Source of the DNA: Asterella californica
Taxonomy: Eukaryota > Streptophyta > Marchantiopsida > Marchantiales > Aytoniaceae
DNA: 64,000 nucleotides
Reading direction: 5' to 3'
NCBI GenBank assembly: GCA_036924285.1
Contig: JAYKYS010000018.1
Location: forward strand, 4,774,001 to 4,838,000
The position numbers and the translations under genes were made by a program. Positions 23,698 through 34,281 of this stretch are shown here, piece after piece. Below the pieces are notes generated by a model, which saw only the letters and a program-made list of their open reading frames with translations, did no database searches and was not told the origin of the DNA. Each line of letters begins with the position of its first letter. The stretch's first letter is position 1.

Positions 23698-26600
23698 TGT
23701 AGTGACGCAGGATTACTCCTTTTGCTCATTTAGTATACAAGATATCGTTCCCACAGAGGATTTACGCAAGTAATCGCTGCTCTAAGTTCTAGGATCTGTT
23801 CAAACACACAAACACACGGGTTTTGCCTAAAAATCCTGTCTTCTCACAAAACCACACAAAACCACACGTCTTCCAGACACGCCACATGGTGCTCTGGAAC
23901 TAAACAAACAACTACCAACTAAAATATCACACAATTATTCACAGAGAAGCTCGAGAAGACGATCTTCCTGCTTCCAGGTTGCTTCTTCCGGTCTTCTCGA
24001 TACTGTCTTCCCGAAGCGATTCTCGTCTTCTGGGGGTTCAGCCCGTCTTCTCACACCTCCAGAAGGCTGTCCTGCTTCGCAGAAGTCGACTAGCAACGGT
24101 CGTTACACCTTATTCTCACACTCACATTCCAACGGGTTAGATTAATCACAGGGTGTATGCCCCTGTAGCCTTCCCATGCTTCTGCTTACGGAAATGGTCT
24201 TTCTGCAGCACTACAACGACATTCACCTTCACGGAAGCTCAATAGAAGTCTCGGAAGCTCACTAGAAGAAGGTAAGAAGATGAGGAAGATGAGAGAAGAT
24301 GGGGAAGATGAGAAAATCCAAACAAGAGAAAACAAGATGAAAAGAGGAAATTAAGATTCCGACAGGCTTCTAGTCCGGATCCTGACTAACAAGCCATCCC
24401 TGCTTGTAATAGTTTGGGAAGGAAGACAACAAACGTGAGTACTGTTGCACCGTCTTCTACTCGAGGATGTCGTCTTCTGCTGTGGGAAGAAGACTTCTTT
24501 TTTCTTCACTTCGCTGCTCTGACTACTCTGTCTTCCGGGATCCCTTACCCATAAGACCGTTTGTACGTAGATCCCAAGTGCTCTACTGAACGAGCCAAGC
24601 TACACTTCCACAACTGCTGACAGTCACCGCCACTCAAGAAGAACACTTCTCATGCACAATTGGGAGCGAATTCAAGGAACCCACCATCCAAAAGACATGA
24701 ACGAAGCTTCTGCACTAAAATCCAAAATCTATTCTCCGAGAAGAAGTCACAATGGCATTGGGAAGCTCACTCCCTCTACTTCCTGCGTCTACTCCTCGAC
24801 ACACCAGTCTAGCTAACAGACTGCAGGAGGATGCCGTTCCCTGTTCCTAGACTGTCCACCACTTCTATCTACATCTTCGAACCACTACTGGTGCGAGCAT
24901 GCAGACCCCTCCTGTGTATTCCAAGACTATTCGTATGTTTCCAACAACGGGTGTAGTGTGCGAAGAACTTTCTATCCTGTGTCTCTGCTCTAATGTGTCT
25001 CGTCTGCCTGCACCATAGAATCGATGTGTATGTGCAGTAGCTACAGAATTCTACAGAACTGGAAGAACTCTATCTCCTACTCTGCGATCCTACTTATTTC
25101 GCTGCCATGAGAACTAGGGGAAATGACCACCAGGGAGAGAGAGGCGCTGACAGGAGGTTGCTACCTCACATGCAAGCGGTCCCTCTGCCCGAATTTGCAA
25201 TCCACCTTGTCCTTCCTACGTTACCTATGCTGCCACATGGTGTCCTAACTAATATTACACGGAAAAACTGCCACCCTTAAGGTAGCATGTTCGATCCTAC
25301 TATATTTGGAATTGTCAATGGAGTTACTAACTACTCAGATTGCACGGAGGCAATCTCTACCTGATCTGCTCCTATCGGAGCTCCTAACGCGGCTTCTGAT
25401 AAGCTAGAAAGCCCTGCAGTTACCTCGGGTGTCACTGAGGTGGCTTCCTCCTCATCGTCTCTTGCTGGCCTTGCTGTCGCTGCTGCTGCGTCTTCCTTGG
25501 CTTCGGCTTCTACTTCGGAAGACAGAAGCGTCTTCTGGGAAGCGGAATCGACCGGTGCTTCTTCCGTCTTCTGAGCCACTGGTGCGAGACTAAGGACAAT
25601 GGCGACCTCATAGGGGTCAGGAGAAGTCGCTTCTTCCACTCAGAATACCTGGGAAGACGGCTCGTCTTCCTGTCTTTCAGAAGACATCTTGTCTTTCGAG
25701 GCGTCTTCTGGAGTCTTCTCGGCTTCCAATGCTGTCACTACCAAGTGCACAGCGAGGTCGAACTCCTCCTTCTCCATTTCGGATCCAGTCGATGGTGTTG
25801 GAGCGTGGGAAGATGCGGTTGCAGGTGTTGGAAGCGAGGGAAGACCATAAAGTGTCTTCACTCCTTCTATCTGTCGATCTAAGTACCTGAACATGCTCTC
25901 CCGACATTCCACCAACCTTGTCTTGGACTCGCTGTCCCATCCTCTAGCTAAGGTAAGTAACTTCCTACCCGCGGTGAAGTTGAACTTCTTCCGAAGCGCT
26001 TCCATCGACTGTGCTAGGATCTTATGTGCACGAGCCTCCGCTGCTTCCCGCTGCGTCTTCTCAACTGCAACTTGCGCTTCTGCGGCTTCTCGCTGCGTCT
26101 TCCAAGTGGCGTGCTCCTCTGCGAGGGTGGTGATCTTCTCTCGCACTCGGAGGACTTCCTGATCACGCAGCTGTACCCGCGCCTGCAACTCCTAGTTGCT
26201 CTTCCGAAGTTGCACCGATTCCTTGGCAGAAGCGGCTGCTTCCGCTTTGTATCTTGCTGCGAGCTTCTCCGTGGTGCGGAGACTAGCTTCCAGCGACTTT
26301 GTCTTCTTTTGGTCTTCCCCCTGTCGCAGCAAGGTGCGCAGGCCGAATCCAGATTGCAAGGGCCTCTCCTGTGCATACGCTCTCTTCTCCAGCAACTCCA
26401 TAGCTGGCTGGATCTCCTTGTAGAAGAAGGCGATGAACTCCTCCAGTCGTCTTCCTGCGAAAGACAAGTTCATCTCCACCACTCGCTCGGAGGTGTCGAT
26501 CTTGTCTCCTAGAGGCAAGGATGCCTCTTCCACCACGATGACCTTCATCTTCTGCGCACAAGAAGAAGCTACTCTTCTCATCTTCCGGGGTGGAAGACTC

Positions 26601-28766
26601 TCATGACAGGAGCGGCTCTCTTCGTTGCGCTTCCTCGCATCGCAGCAGGAGCGCCCATCCATCCTTCGTCTTCTGGAGTCTTCGAAAGACTCCCAGGTGT
26701 TACAGAAGCGGTCTTCTGCTCCGATCGGATACTCAGTAGGTCTTCTTCTGAGTCGGACTCCGATCCGGAATGAATGAGGGAGATGGGTGTCCTCGGTACA
26801 CTTCTGGGACCCATCTTCCTCGGTGGCGTGGCGTCTTTCGATCCACTAGACTCGTCTTCCCTCACCAGAAGCGTCTTCTGGTGAGAGCCGGGCCTCAGCT
26901 GTGGCATCAGAGTGGGAGGGGGCGTTGCGGCTGCCGCTCGGTCATCGTCTTCCGAGGTCTCCTCCTTCACCTCCTGTCGCTCCGGTGGTCCATACCATGC
27001 CAGCTGATCTTCCCTAAGATCCCCCATGGCTACATACAAGTAGCAGAGGAAGGGCGTCAAGTGTCCTCTCGCCGGGGTACCCAAGTACGCTAGCTCCGTC
27101 TGTACATAGTTGTGGATGTACGCGCCCCAGTAGATGGGCACTCTGTCATCCCACACTGATTCCATCCTCCACGTCCTGATCTCCTAAGTACCTTGTCTTC
27201 TGCGCTTTCCCCTTGGGAAAGCGATGCAGAAACAACTTCGTCAGAAGTCACTTCTTCAGCTCCCGATACGATTCTATCTTCCAACCGTTCCTCCCCTGCT
27301 TGTCTTCCACAAAAAGGCAGGTGGTGCTCTTAGGCACATGCCACGAACTCACGATCCTTGGCAAGATCTTCTTCTCGTACCAATATCCTCGGTTCTCGGA
27401 TTCTGGCCTGTGAAAAGCCCTGCGCCACCAATCTTCAGTCCAGGAAGATGGTCTTCCTCGAGCTACTCCTGCCTTCGCAGGTACACGGTTATGAGGTGGC
27501 AACGCTGCCCACACCTCCTCCAGAAGTCCCTGGTCTGCGAGGTTCCAATCCCACAAGAAGAAGTCGAGACCCAACTCCTTGAAAAGGAGTGGCCTCGGCC
27601 AATTCTGCCGCTGGTAACACCAAGTCTCGCGGATGCATCGTCATGCTGGAAGATCTATTGCACTAAGCCACAAGCACCTACTATGAGCTGAAGGCTCAGT
27701 CGTTCCCAAGTGTCCACAGTCTATCTTCTACTTCTCAGAAGCCGAAACTAGTCTTCCAGAAGACAGCTACTCCGTCTTCCGGGGTTCTAACAGTACTTCC
27801 TAGATAGCTCTCGTCTTCCGAGCTATATCTAAACAATTCTATCTAAGCAAGGCCTCGCATGGATTACCAAGAAGACAACCCACCTTGCATTACATCCTAC
27901 TTCCTATCAGAAGATACAAGATTCGCAAAACATCAAGTGCATAACAGGTTCGGAAGATGGTTGCGGGCTCCTGCGGTGACAGTGGCCTCTGGGAAGACAC
28001 TCGAGACAGCTTCCGATTCAATGTCTTTCTCGGAAGACCTCCCGAAGTCAGACTTCCCTTCACTGATCTCACCTGTCTTCGTCTTCCTATGCGCAATCTA
28101 TCCTCACAACAGACTCAAGACAATTGCACTCTGTTCTTCTGACTTCTCACCTCTCATACGCACTCAGAAGAAGCTTGCTGCTCGGTGGGAAGACATGACC
28201 CTCGACCATTCTCTCCAGATTCTACCAGCAAGTCTTCTCACGACTCTCTTCTAAGTTCGGGAAGAAGAAGGAATGGCTGCTATGGGTCGGACAGAAGAGA
28301 CCCGAAATGGACCCTCACGTCTTCTCGCTCATTTTGCCAGCCCTTCAGTCTTCTAGTCTCTCTAAGAAGATGTGGAGTTGAGAAGCTTGGAAGACCGGGA
28401 GGCACAGGCCTAGTTCCCGAGTTCCAACTTCTCGAAATAACAAAACAACTCACCACACCACTCAGGATTCGTACCAAGCCTCTCTTAACACAAAAGCAAC
28501 ACAAATCCACTCTTGATACGAATGGGTAATAGTCGACTTCCGAAGACAGTCTTCCGAAGACAGTCAAGTTTAAGAAGCGTCTTCCGAAGATGTTCCCATC
28601 TTCCGAAGCGTCTTCTGTTCGAGGTTTCGGGGGTAGAGGGGTAGTAGGGTCGGGAAATTGATAGCTGAGAGCGTCAATTTGAGGACGAGGTGTAGGGAAG
28701 TTCGAATTGGACTTAGGAAGAAGTAAGAAGATGTCTGACAGAAATTGGGCAGCGCTTCCGCGTCCA
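23698..28766 (-). repeat. Large element, 3' LTR
   Basis: It starts TGTAGTGACGCAGGATTACT and ends CGCTTCCGCGTCCA on the plus strand, and aligns end to end with 36301-41321. Differences are scattered substitutions and short indels. These include an extra run of AGATGAGGAAGATG-type sequence near 24280 and an extra 14-bp CAGTCTTCCGAAGA unit near 28555. It carries a broken copy of the LTR-encoded ORF. Confidence 0.92.
25331..27574 (-). pseudogene. LTR-encoded coiled-coil ORF, broken copy (3' LTR)
   Basis: Minus-strand counterpart of the ORF in the 5' LTR. The long acidic and coiled-coil part is split by an amber stop near 26190, where KSN*ELQAR replaces KSNQELQAR of the other copy, a CAG-to-TAG change. 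The upstream part has WDWNLADQGLLEEVWAALPP and ends its frame near 27248. A separate frame (27165-26578) has YWGAYIHNYVQTELAYLG. Function is unknown. By layout and coiled coil it resembles the extra ORF of Tat-type plant elements, but that is inference. Confidence 0.7.
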
Positions 28767-29708
28767 ATGTCTCAATAGAAAGAATGGGGGGTGGGGGTAA
28801 TCGATCAGGCTGCCTGCACACAGCCAGGGAAGCGCGAGGAACACACAACAGAGGCGAGAAGTAGTGGGAAGGGAGAAGAACGTGGGGAAGAAGCTTTACA
28901 GTGTTCTTCTGCTCCCCGAGTTGCCTTCGACCTCCGCGCGCTTCTGGCTCTGGTCCTAGCTCCAATGCGACTCCTGACGACTGCACCTACTGTCAATTTC
29001 TGGCCACGCCTCGATTCCACCTTTGATTCTACTCGCTACTCTCCAATGTCAGCTTCTCGTGAGCTCACAGAAACGTCTTCGCTCTCTGCCTTCCGTGCTC
29101 CAGCAATTCGGTCTCGCCCTTCGCCTAGCTGTCAACTGGTTCTCTCCTACCTCGATGTCCTCACTCGATTCCTCTCTCAAAGCTCACTTGCGAAGCTCAC
29201 TCTCTCAAATCGATCTTCTCAAGCGCGCTGTGCTGCGAGAAGTTAGAATGTGCTAATGCGCTTCCTGTGCATCTTCCCCGCAGATTAAGGGTTTTCGACC
29301 TTAGGTGTCTTCCCCGACCTACCTACCTATTCGGTGCGACCCAGTAGGTACAACCACTCCTAATCCGTGGTCAGGCCTTCGCGGTCGCTGTCTTCCGGAA
29401 GATGGTTGTCTTTCGTCGTCGTCCCGTCTTCCGCCGTCTTCCCGTCTTCCGAAGACGCAACTGAGAAGACGCTCTTCCGAAGACGGTCGTCTTCCGAAGA
29501 AGTCAACTTCTTATTACAAACATCTCTTAAGATCAGCTTCCTGTTAAGGAAGACGTAACTTTAAGTAACAACGCTTCTTCAGTTATACAAACAAGTTATT
29601 AATCTCAAAAATTTTAAAAATTCGTGCATCCTGTAATTTGTGGGCACCACATACGCCCACCCTCACATGTTTGCATCCCCGCAAACATCAATGTCTTCTG
29701 CCCTCTGT
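28767..29708. other. Large element, 3' non-coding internal region
   Basis: This stretch lies between the end of integrase and the 3' LTR in minus sense. No ORF is recognised. A purine-rich tract sits right beside the LTR, but on the plus strand (AGAAAGAATGGGGGGTGGGG), the wrong strand for a polypurine tract of this element. A better-placed minus-strand candidate, GCGGGGAAGA, lies at about 29272-29281. The segment 29380-29510 is packed with GTCTTCC/CTTCCGAAG motifs. Confidence 0.6.
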
Positions 29709-31172
29709 TTATGTCCAGTACTTCTTGACGCACCATCCATTAACACGAGTGGTCATCAGTGTACCGTCCAACTCTTCCAACTGCAAGGAGCCATTGTCAA
29801 AGACTTCCAAGACACGGTAAGGACCCATCCAGCGAAGATGAAGTTTCCCGGGGAACTTAAGATGTCGGTTGTCGTAGAGAAGAACCAAGTCCCCATCCAC
29901 AATGGTCATCTTCCTCAACTTGCTATCGTAGTTTACTTTACGTTGCGCTTGCACCTCGTATGTCTTCTCCAAAGCTGCATTCCTGTCTTTTTCAAACTCT
30001 ACGAAATTCAGAAGACGCTGCTCCTGGCTCTCTTCTTCTCCCATGCGTTCGGATACGGCTAACCGGTATGTTGGGACCTCTAACTCAATGGGCACAATAG
30101 GTGTCATGCCGTAAGTTAGGTAGAAAGGCGTCTTCTGGGTTGTGACTTTAGGTGAAATCCTAAAAGCCCATAACACAGATGGCAATTTCGTGTCCCAATC
30201 ATACGCATGGTTAACAGTTACCTTGTTCAGGATGTTACACAGAAGATCGTTCGACTTCTCCGTCAGTCCATTCGCTTTCGGGTTGTATGGCGTCGTCTTC
30301 CGATGCTTAATCCTGAAGTATTGGGTTAGGAGGGAGATAGTCTCATTTAAGAAATGAGTACCCCTATCTGATACCAATTCCAGCGGACATCCGTACCTAG
30401 TGATGATGTTATGCCAAAGGAACCTGGCTACCACCGCGGCATCGTTCTTTCTCGTGGCCTCGCCTTCCACCATCTTGGTAGCATAGTCGGTGGCTATTAG
30501 AATGTACCGTGCTCGTGTTCTTCTTGCCATCGGGACGATAGGTTCCACAAAGTCGATCCCTCATTTTTCGAACGGAGCGAGCGGAAGAATGGGAATAAGA
30601 GGCCACCTTGTTGTAGCTGTCGGTCTTCCCACCCTCTGGCATGCATCGCACTTCTTGATCTCCTGAAAAGTGTCTCGGTACATGGTTGGCCACCAGTATC
30701 CGGCGTCTAGCATCTTCTTCACTGTGGTTTTCAGCCCGTAGTGACCCCCAGCATCTTCGCAGTGAAGACCTGTGATCACCGACTTTATCTCTGACGGCTC
30801 GAGGCACCTCCTTAGCTTCTCGTCATGTCCCTTCCGAAACAGGATACCCTGGAAGATGGCATAAGGTCCTGCCTTGTGTAAGAAGACAGCCTTCTGCTCC
30901 GCATCCAATCCCTCGGGATACTGTTGGTCTTCCAAGAACTTCTTCAAGTCCTTGAAGATCGACTCTTCTGTGGAAGTCGCAAAGACTGGATCAGAAGATC
31001 TAGTCTCGTCTTCTGGGAAGCAGGCGGTACGCCCCCCCTCAGATGAAAGTGTCTCTGCGAAAACTGAAAACAACTTCTCGTCAGGGAACTCGTCTTCCAC
31101 GTCATCTTCTCGTTGTTCCGTCTCTAACCTGGATAGGTAGTCAGCATTAACATGCTGTCTTCCGGGCCTGTA
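29709..31172 (-). pseudogene. Large element integrase
   Basis: Read right to left, the region starts with the end of RNase H (YTVEYRPGRQHVNADYLSRL). It continues with a linker, the integrase zinc-binding domain (LHCEDAGGHYG, then KKCDACQRVGRP) and the DDE core: ILIATDYATKMVE (first Asp), ELVSDRGTHF (second Asp) and NPKANGLTEKSND (Glu). All three catalytic acids are present. The C-terminal GPY/F module reads LRWMGPYRVLEVFDNGSLQL, and the protein ends NGWCVKKYWT without a chromodomain. A TGA stop at about 30559 (PFEK*GIDF, where Trp is usual) separates the zinc domain from the core, so integrase cannot be made intact. Confidence 0.93.
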
Positions 31173-31173
31173 C

Positions 31174-32974
31174 TCAACTGTGTAAGTAAATTTCCTGGAG
31201 TAGAAGAATCCACCTAGCTATCCTACCAGACAGATCTGCTTTCTTTACAAGATGTTTCAAAGAGAAGTGATCCACATAGAAGACAAACGGGTTGGCTAGA
31301 AGATAGTGTCTAAACTTCCGACAGGAGTAAATCATGCCAAGGCACTCCCTTTCAGTTGTCGAGTACTTCTTCTCTGCATCACTGAGTTGTCTTCCCGCAT
31401 AGTAGATGAGATAATCCTTCTTCTTCTCATCTTTCTGACTCAACACCACCCCTATGACGAAAGCATAAACATCCACATAGATATGGAAGACCCTTTCCCA
31501 ATCAGGTGGCCGTAGGACAGGGGATTCCGACAGAAGCCTCTTCATTTCTTTGAATGCTTCCTGCTGCTCAGAAGACCAAACGTATGGTTCGTCCTTCTTC
31601 AGCAACTTAGTGAGTCTTCCTGCTACCTCTGCGTACCTGTCAATAAACCTCCTGTAGTATCCTATGTTGCCAAGGAAGCTTCTCAACTGAGTCAGGTTAG
31701 CAGGGGGGTGGAGTTTCATGAAGACCTCCACCTTAGCACAGTCGACTTCTATACCTCTTCCGGAAATCCTATGTCTTAGCAAGATCCCCTCTGACATACC
31801 AAAGAAGCACTTCTCAGGGTAAAGAGCCAAACGATGTTCTCTACACTTCAGAAAACACTTCCTTAGAAATATCAAGTGGTCTTCTCTCGATCCAAACACA
31901 CAAAAGTCATCCAAGAAAATCTCCATGAAAGTGCGGAGATACTCCTTGAAGATTGTAGTCATCAATCTCTGGAATGTGGCGGGTGCGTTGCATAAGCCAA
32001 ACGGCATTTGATTGTACGCGTACGTGCCCCCAATCAGTAGTGAAAGTGGTTTTCGACTTGTCTTCTTCTCTGATTGAAACTTGGTTGTACCCAGAATACC
32101 CATCCAGGAAGCTGTAGAACTCATGTCCTGCTACCTGGTCTAACACAGAGTCGGTGAATGGTAAAAGGTGATGATCCTTCTTCGTGGCCAAGTTCAGCTT
32201 CCGGAAGTCCTGACACACTCGGATCTTCCCTGTCTGTTTCTTCGGCACGATGACAATATGAGCTACCCACTCACTACTAAGCACTGGGAAGATGACTCCT
32301 GCCTTCAGGTATTGGTCAATCTGGTCCTTCACCAGAAGCTAGTACTTGGGGTTGAGCCGATACTGCCTCTGCCGTGCAGGAACAACGCCCTCCAGCAAGT
32401 CAATGCGATGCTCTCCCAACTCTCGAGGTATGCCCTTCATGTCTTCTATGGTCCATGCGAAGACATCCTGGAACTCCGTCAGAAGTTCTCGAAAGTCTTC
32501 CAACTGTTGGTCCTCGATCACCTTGGAAAGCTTCAGCTTCTTCCCAGGAGCAACCTCCATCTCTTGAAGATCATCCGGGTTTACCATTCTTTCGGTGTGA
32601 CTGTACTCACTGGCACCAAAGTATTCCGGTTTGGGAGCTTCTTCTGGTTCAGATTCGTCTTCTGGAAGACCAACTGTCGGATCTTCCGAAGGGAAGACGG
32701 TACTTTCGTCTTTTGGAAGCTCTTCTTCCGCAATCTCGTAGCACTCAATGTATCCACAGATCACATCTTCTGCTCTCTCTGCTACTTCTGTAGTACACAA
32801 GTTATTCAGCACAAACTCATTATACCGTTCATCACTGTCAGAAGACGCAGGTGAGTCTTCTGAAGTGTACCCCTCTGTTGTAGACAGAGTTTCACCTTGG
32901 TGTCCAATCTTGATCCAAGGAAGCGAGACCTTAGTCTTCTCACCTGGCTTGGGTGTAGGATTGGAAAATCTCAA
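31174..32974 (-). pseudogene. Large element reverse transcriptase-RNase H
   Basis: It starts with an acidic linker (32974-32339) ending RQRQYRLNPKY, then an in-frame TAG at about 32340 before LLVKDQIDQYLKAGVI. RT motifs follow: WVAHIVIVPKKQTGKIRVC, FYSFLDGYSGYNQV, YNQMPFGLCNAPATFQRL, and FLDDF as the YxDD-type active site. A G-run near 32030 carries one extra base that shifts the frame just before the TYAYNQMPFGL motif. RNase H shows VFHIYVDVYAFVIGVVL, STTERECLGMIY and FVFYVDHFSLKHLV. A second frameshift near 31190 separates it from its own C-terminus. The catalytic pattern is mostly present but the protein is broken. Confidence 0.93.
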
Positions 32975-32986
32975 ACGATGCCTTCT

Positions 32987-33400
32987 CTAGTCGGTATTTA
33001 CATTTGCAGCATACAGCCATGGTCTTCCTATCAACACTTGATATCCAACCTTAGCTACAGGTCGCAAAATGATGTAAGTGAGGTAAAAAGATACTCCACC
33101 AATTACCGTCAAGACATCTTTCAGTTGCCCCAAAGGTCGTCTTCTGGTCTGGTCCGCCATTCTGAGGATTCTCGGAGTAGGCTGGAACTCAGTGAAGCCT
33201 AGGGCATGCGCCGTTTCTTCAGTCATGATGTTAACTCCGGAGCCGGAATCAATGGGTACCTTCTTCAGAAGACAGCCATGGATCTCCATATCAAGTTCTG
33301 GGGCTCCAAAGTCCTCATGCTCTATCCTTAGGATCGGGGTGCTCTGGGGAAGTCTAGCTGTCCTCCTCTTCCTCGATCCTCGAAGCACAGATTGTAACAA
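32987..33400 (-). pseudogene. Large element aspartic protease
   Basis: The 137-residue frame carries the retroviral-type protease motif KKVPIDSGSGVNIMTEE, with DSG as the catalytic triplet, and a later hydrophobic segment ending VGYQVLIGRPWLYAAN. Both are typical of the Ty3/gypsy PR domain just upstream of RT. It is separated by stop codons from the frames before and after it, probably through decay. Confidence 0.85.
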
Positions 33401-33406
33401 CTTCCT

Positions 33407-34234
33407 CTAACCGGCATTGTCATCCAACATCTGTTGGAAGGTTACATCCGTCTTCTGATTCCACAAGTCTCGCAAGAAGTCGTACGGAGATCTTTTCAGA
33501 AGAGTGACTGGAGTTTCCAACAGAGAAGATGTAGTGGCTGCTTCCTTGGGTGGAAGACCAGATGAGTGTCTTCCCTCGACTAGAGGCTGTTCCCGTGAGA
33601 CAGGTGTTGCCTTAGTCGGTGCAGGAAGCTGCTGTACTATCTTCCGTCTCTTCTCCAGCTCTTCTTGCATGATCGCTTCAACCTCTTGTCTAATGTCAGG
33701 AGCAAAGTACTTCGGATCTTCTCGGTCGTAAGTAGGAGAAGACGGCCGCTCAGGAGAAGATGACCTCTCCTTTCGCTGCTTCTTCTTCTTGATCTCCTTC
33801 TGACGAGATTCTGACTTCCCTTTACTTCTGGTACTTACCTTGAACACCGCTTCATCCAAGACTTCTTCGGGAGGCCAACTGTCTGAATCCGGGCTAGGGC
33901 TCCAAACAGTGCCGTCCGCCAAAGTGAAAGAAGAAGCTGCTTCAAGTAACTTCGTCTTCTGGGCTGTAGTCGTCTTCTGCAGCTGAGGTTCCTTTCCTTC
34001 GCGCTTCCTGGGGTCTGGTTCGTCTTCCTCGATATGGAGACAATCCGTACAATCCCCAGGATCTTCTTCTTCTACCGTGATGTGCTGTACCACTGCTAAC
34101 TCGAGTTTAGAAGTTGATGTAGCTTCTGCAGGAGGCGTGGTATCTGCAAATCTAACCATTTGTCGTGGTCGTAAGGTCTGAGGACAATTCCTTGTGAAAT
34201 GACCGGCTTCCTTACAGTTCTCACACAAGAGCAC
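33407..34234 (-). pseudogene. Large element gag-pol linker with CCHC zinc knuckle
   Basis: The frame opens with CENCKEAGHFTRNC, a perfect CX2CX4HX4C zinc knuckle, followed by a long acidic and basic low-complexity linker (RKREGKEPQLQK, KSESRQKEIKKKKQRKERSS). It ends close to the protease frame. Together with the CCHC at the end of the main gag frame (CNLCNFSGHTRDQC), the element encodes two zinc knuckles. The linker is probably a continuation of gag now offset by a frameshift. Confidence 0.8.
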
Positions 34235-34281
34235 TTGCCCAATCTGTCTTCTCGGATGAGGACAGGTGGACCACCAGTGTC

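Noticed and set aside
26024..26512. 162-codon plus-strand frame, with a similar one at 38640-38864
   Set aside because: Antisense to the LTR coiled-coil ORF. Its Leu/Cys/Arg-rich translation is the expected product of reading Glu/Lys-rich codons backwards.
28541..28606. CTTCCGAAG array as heat-shock elements
   Set aside because: A heat-shock element needs TTC and GAA separated by two bases; here the separation is one, so the motif is only superficially similar.
32168..32854. 228-codon plus-strand frame
   Set aside because: Antisense to the large element's RT region, with no domain.
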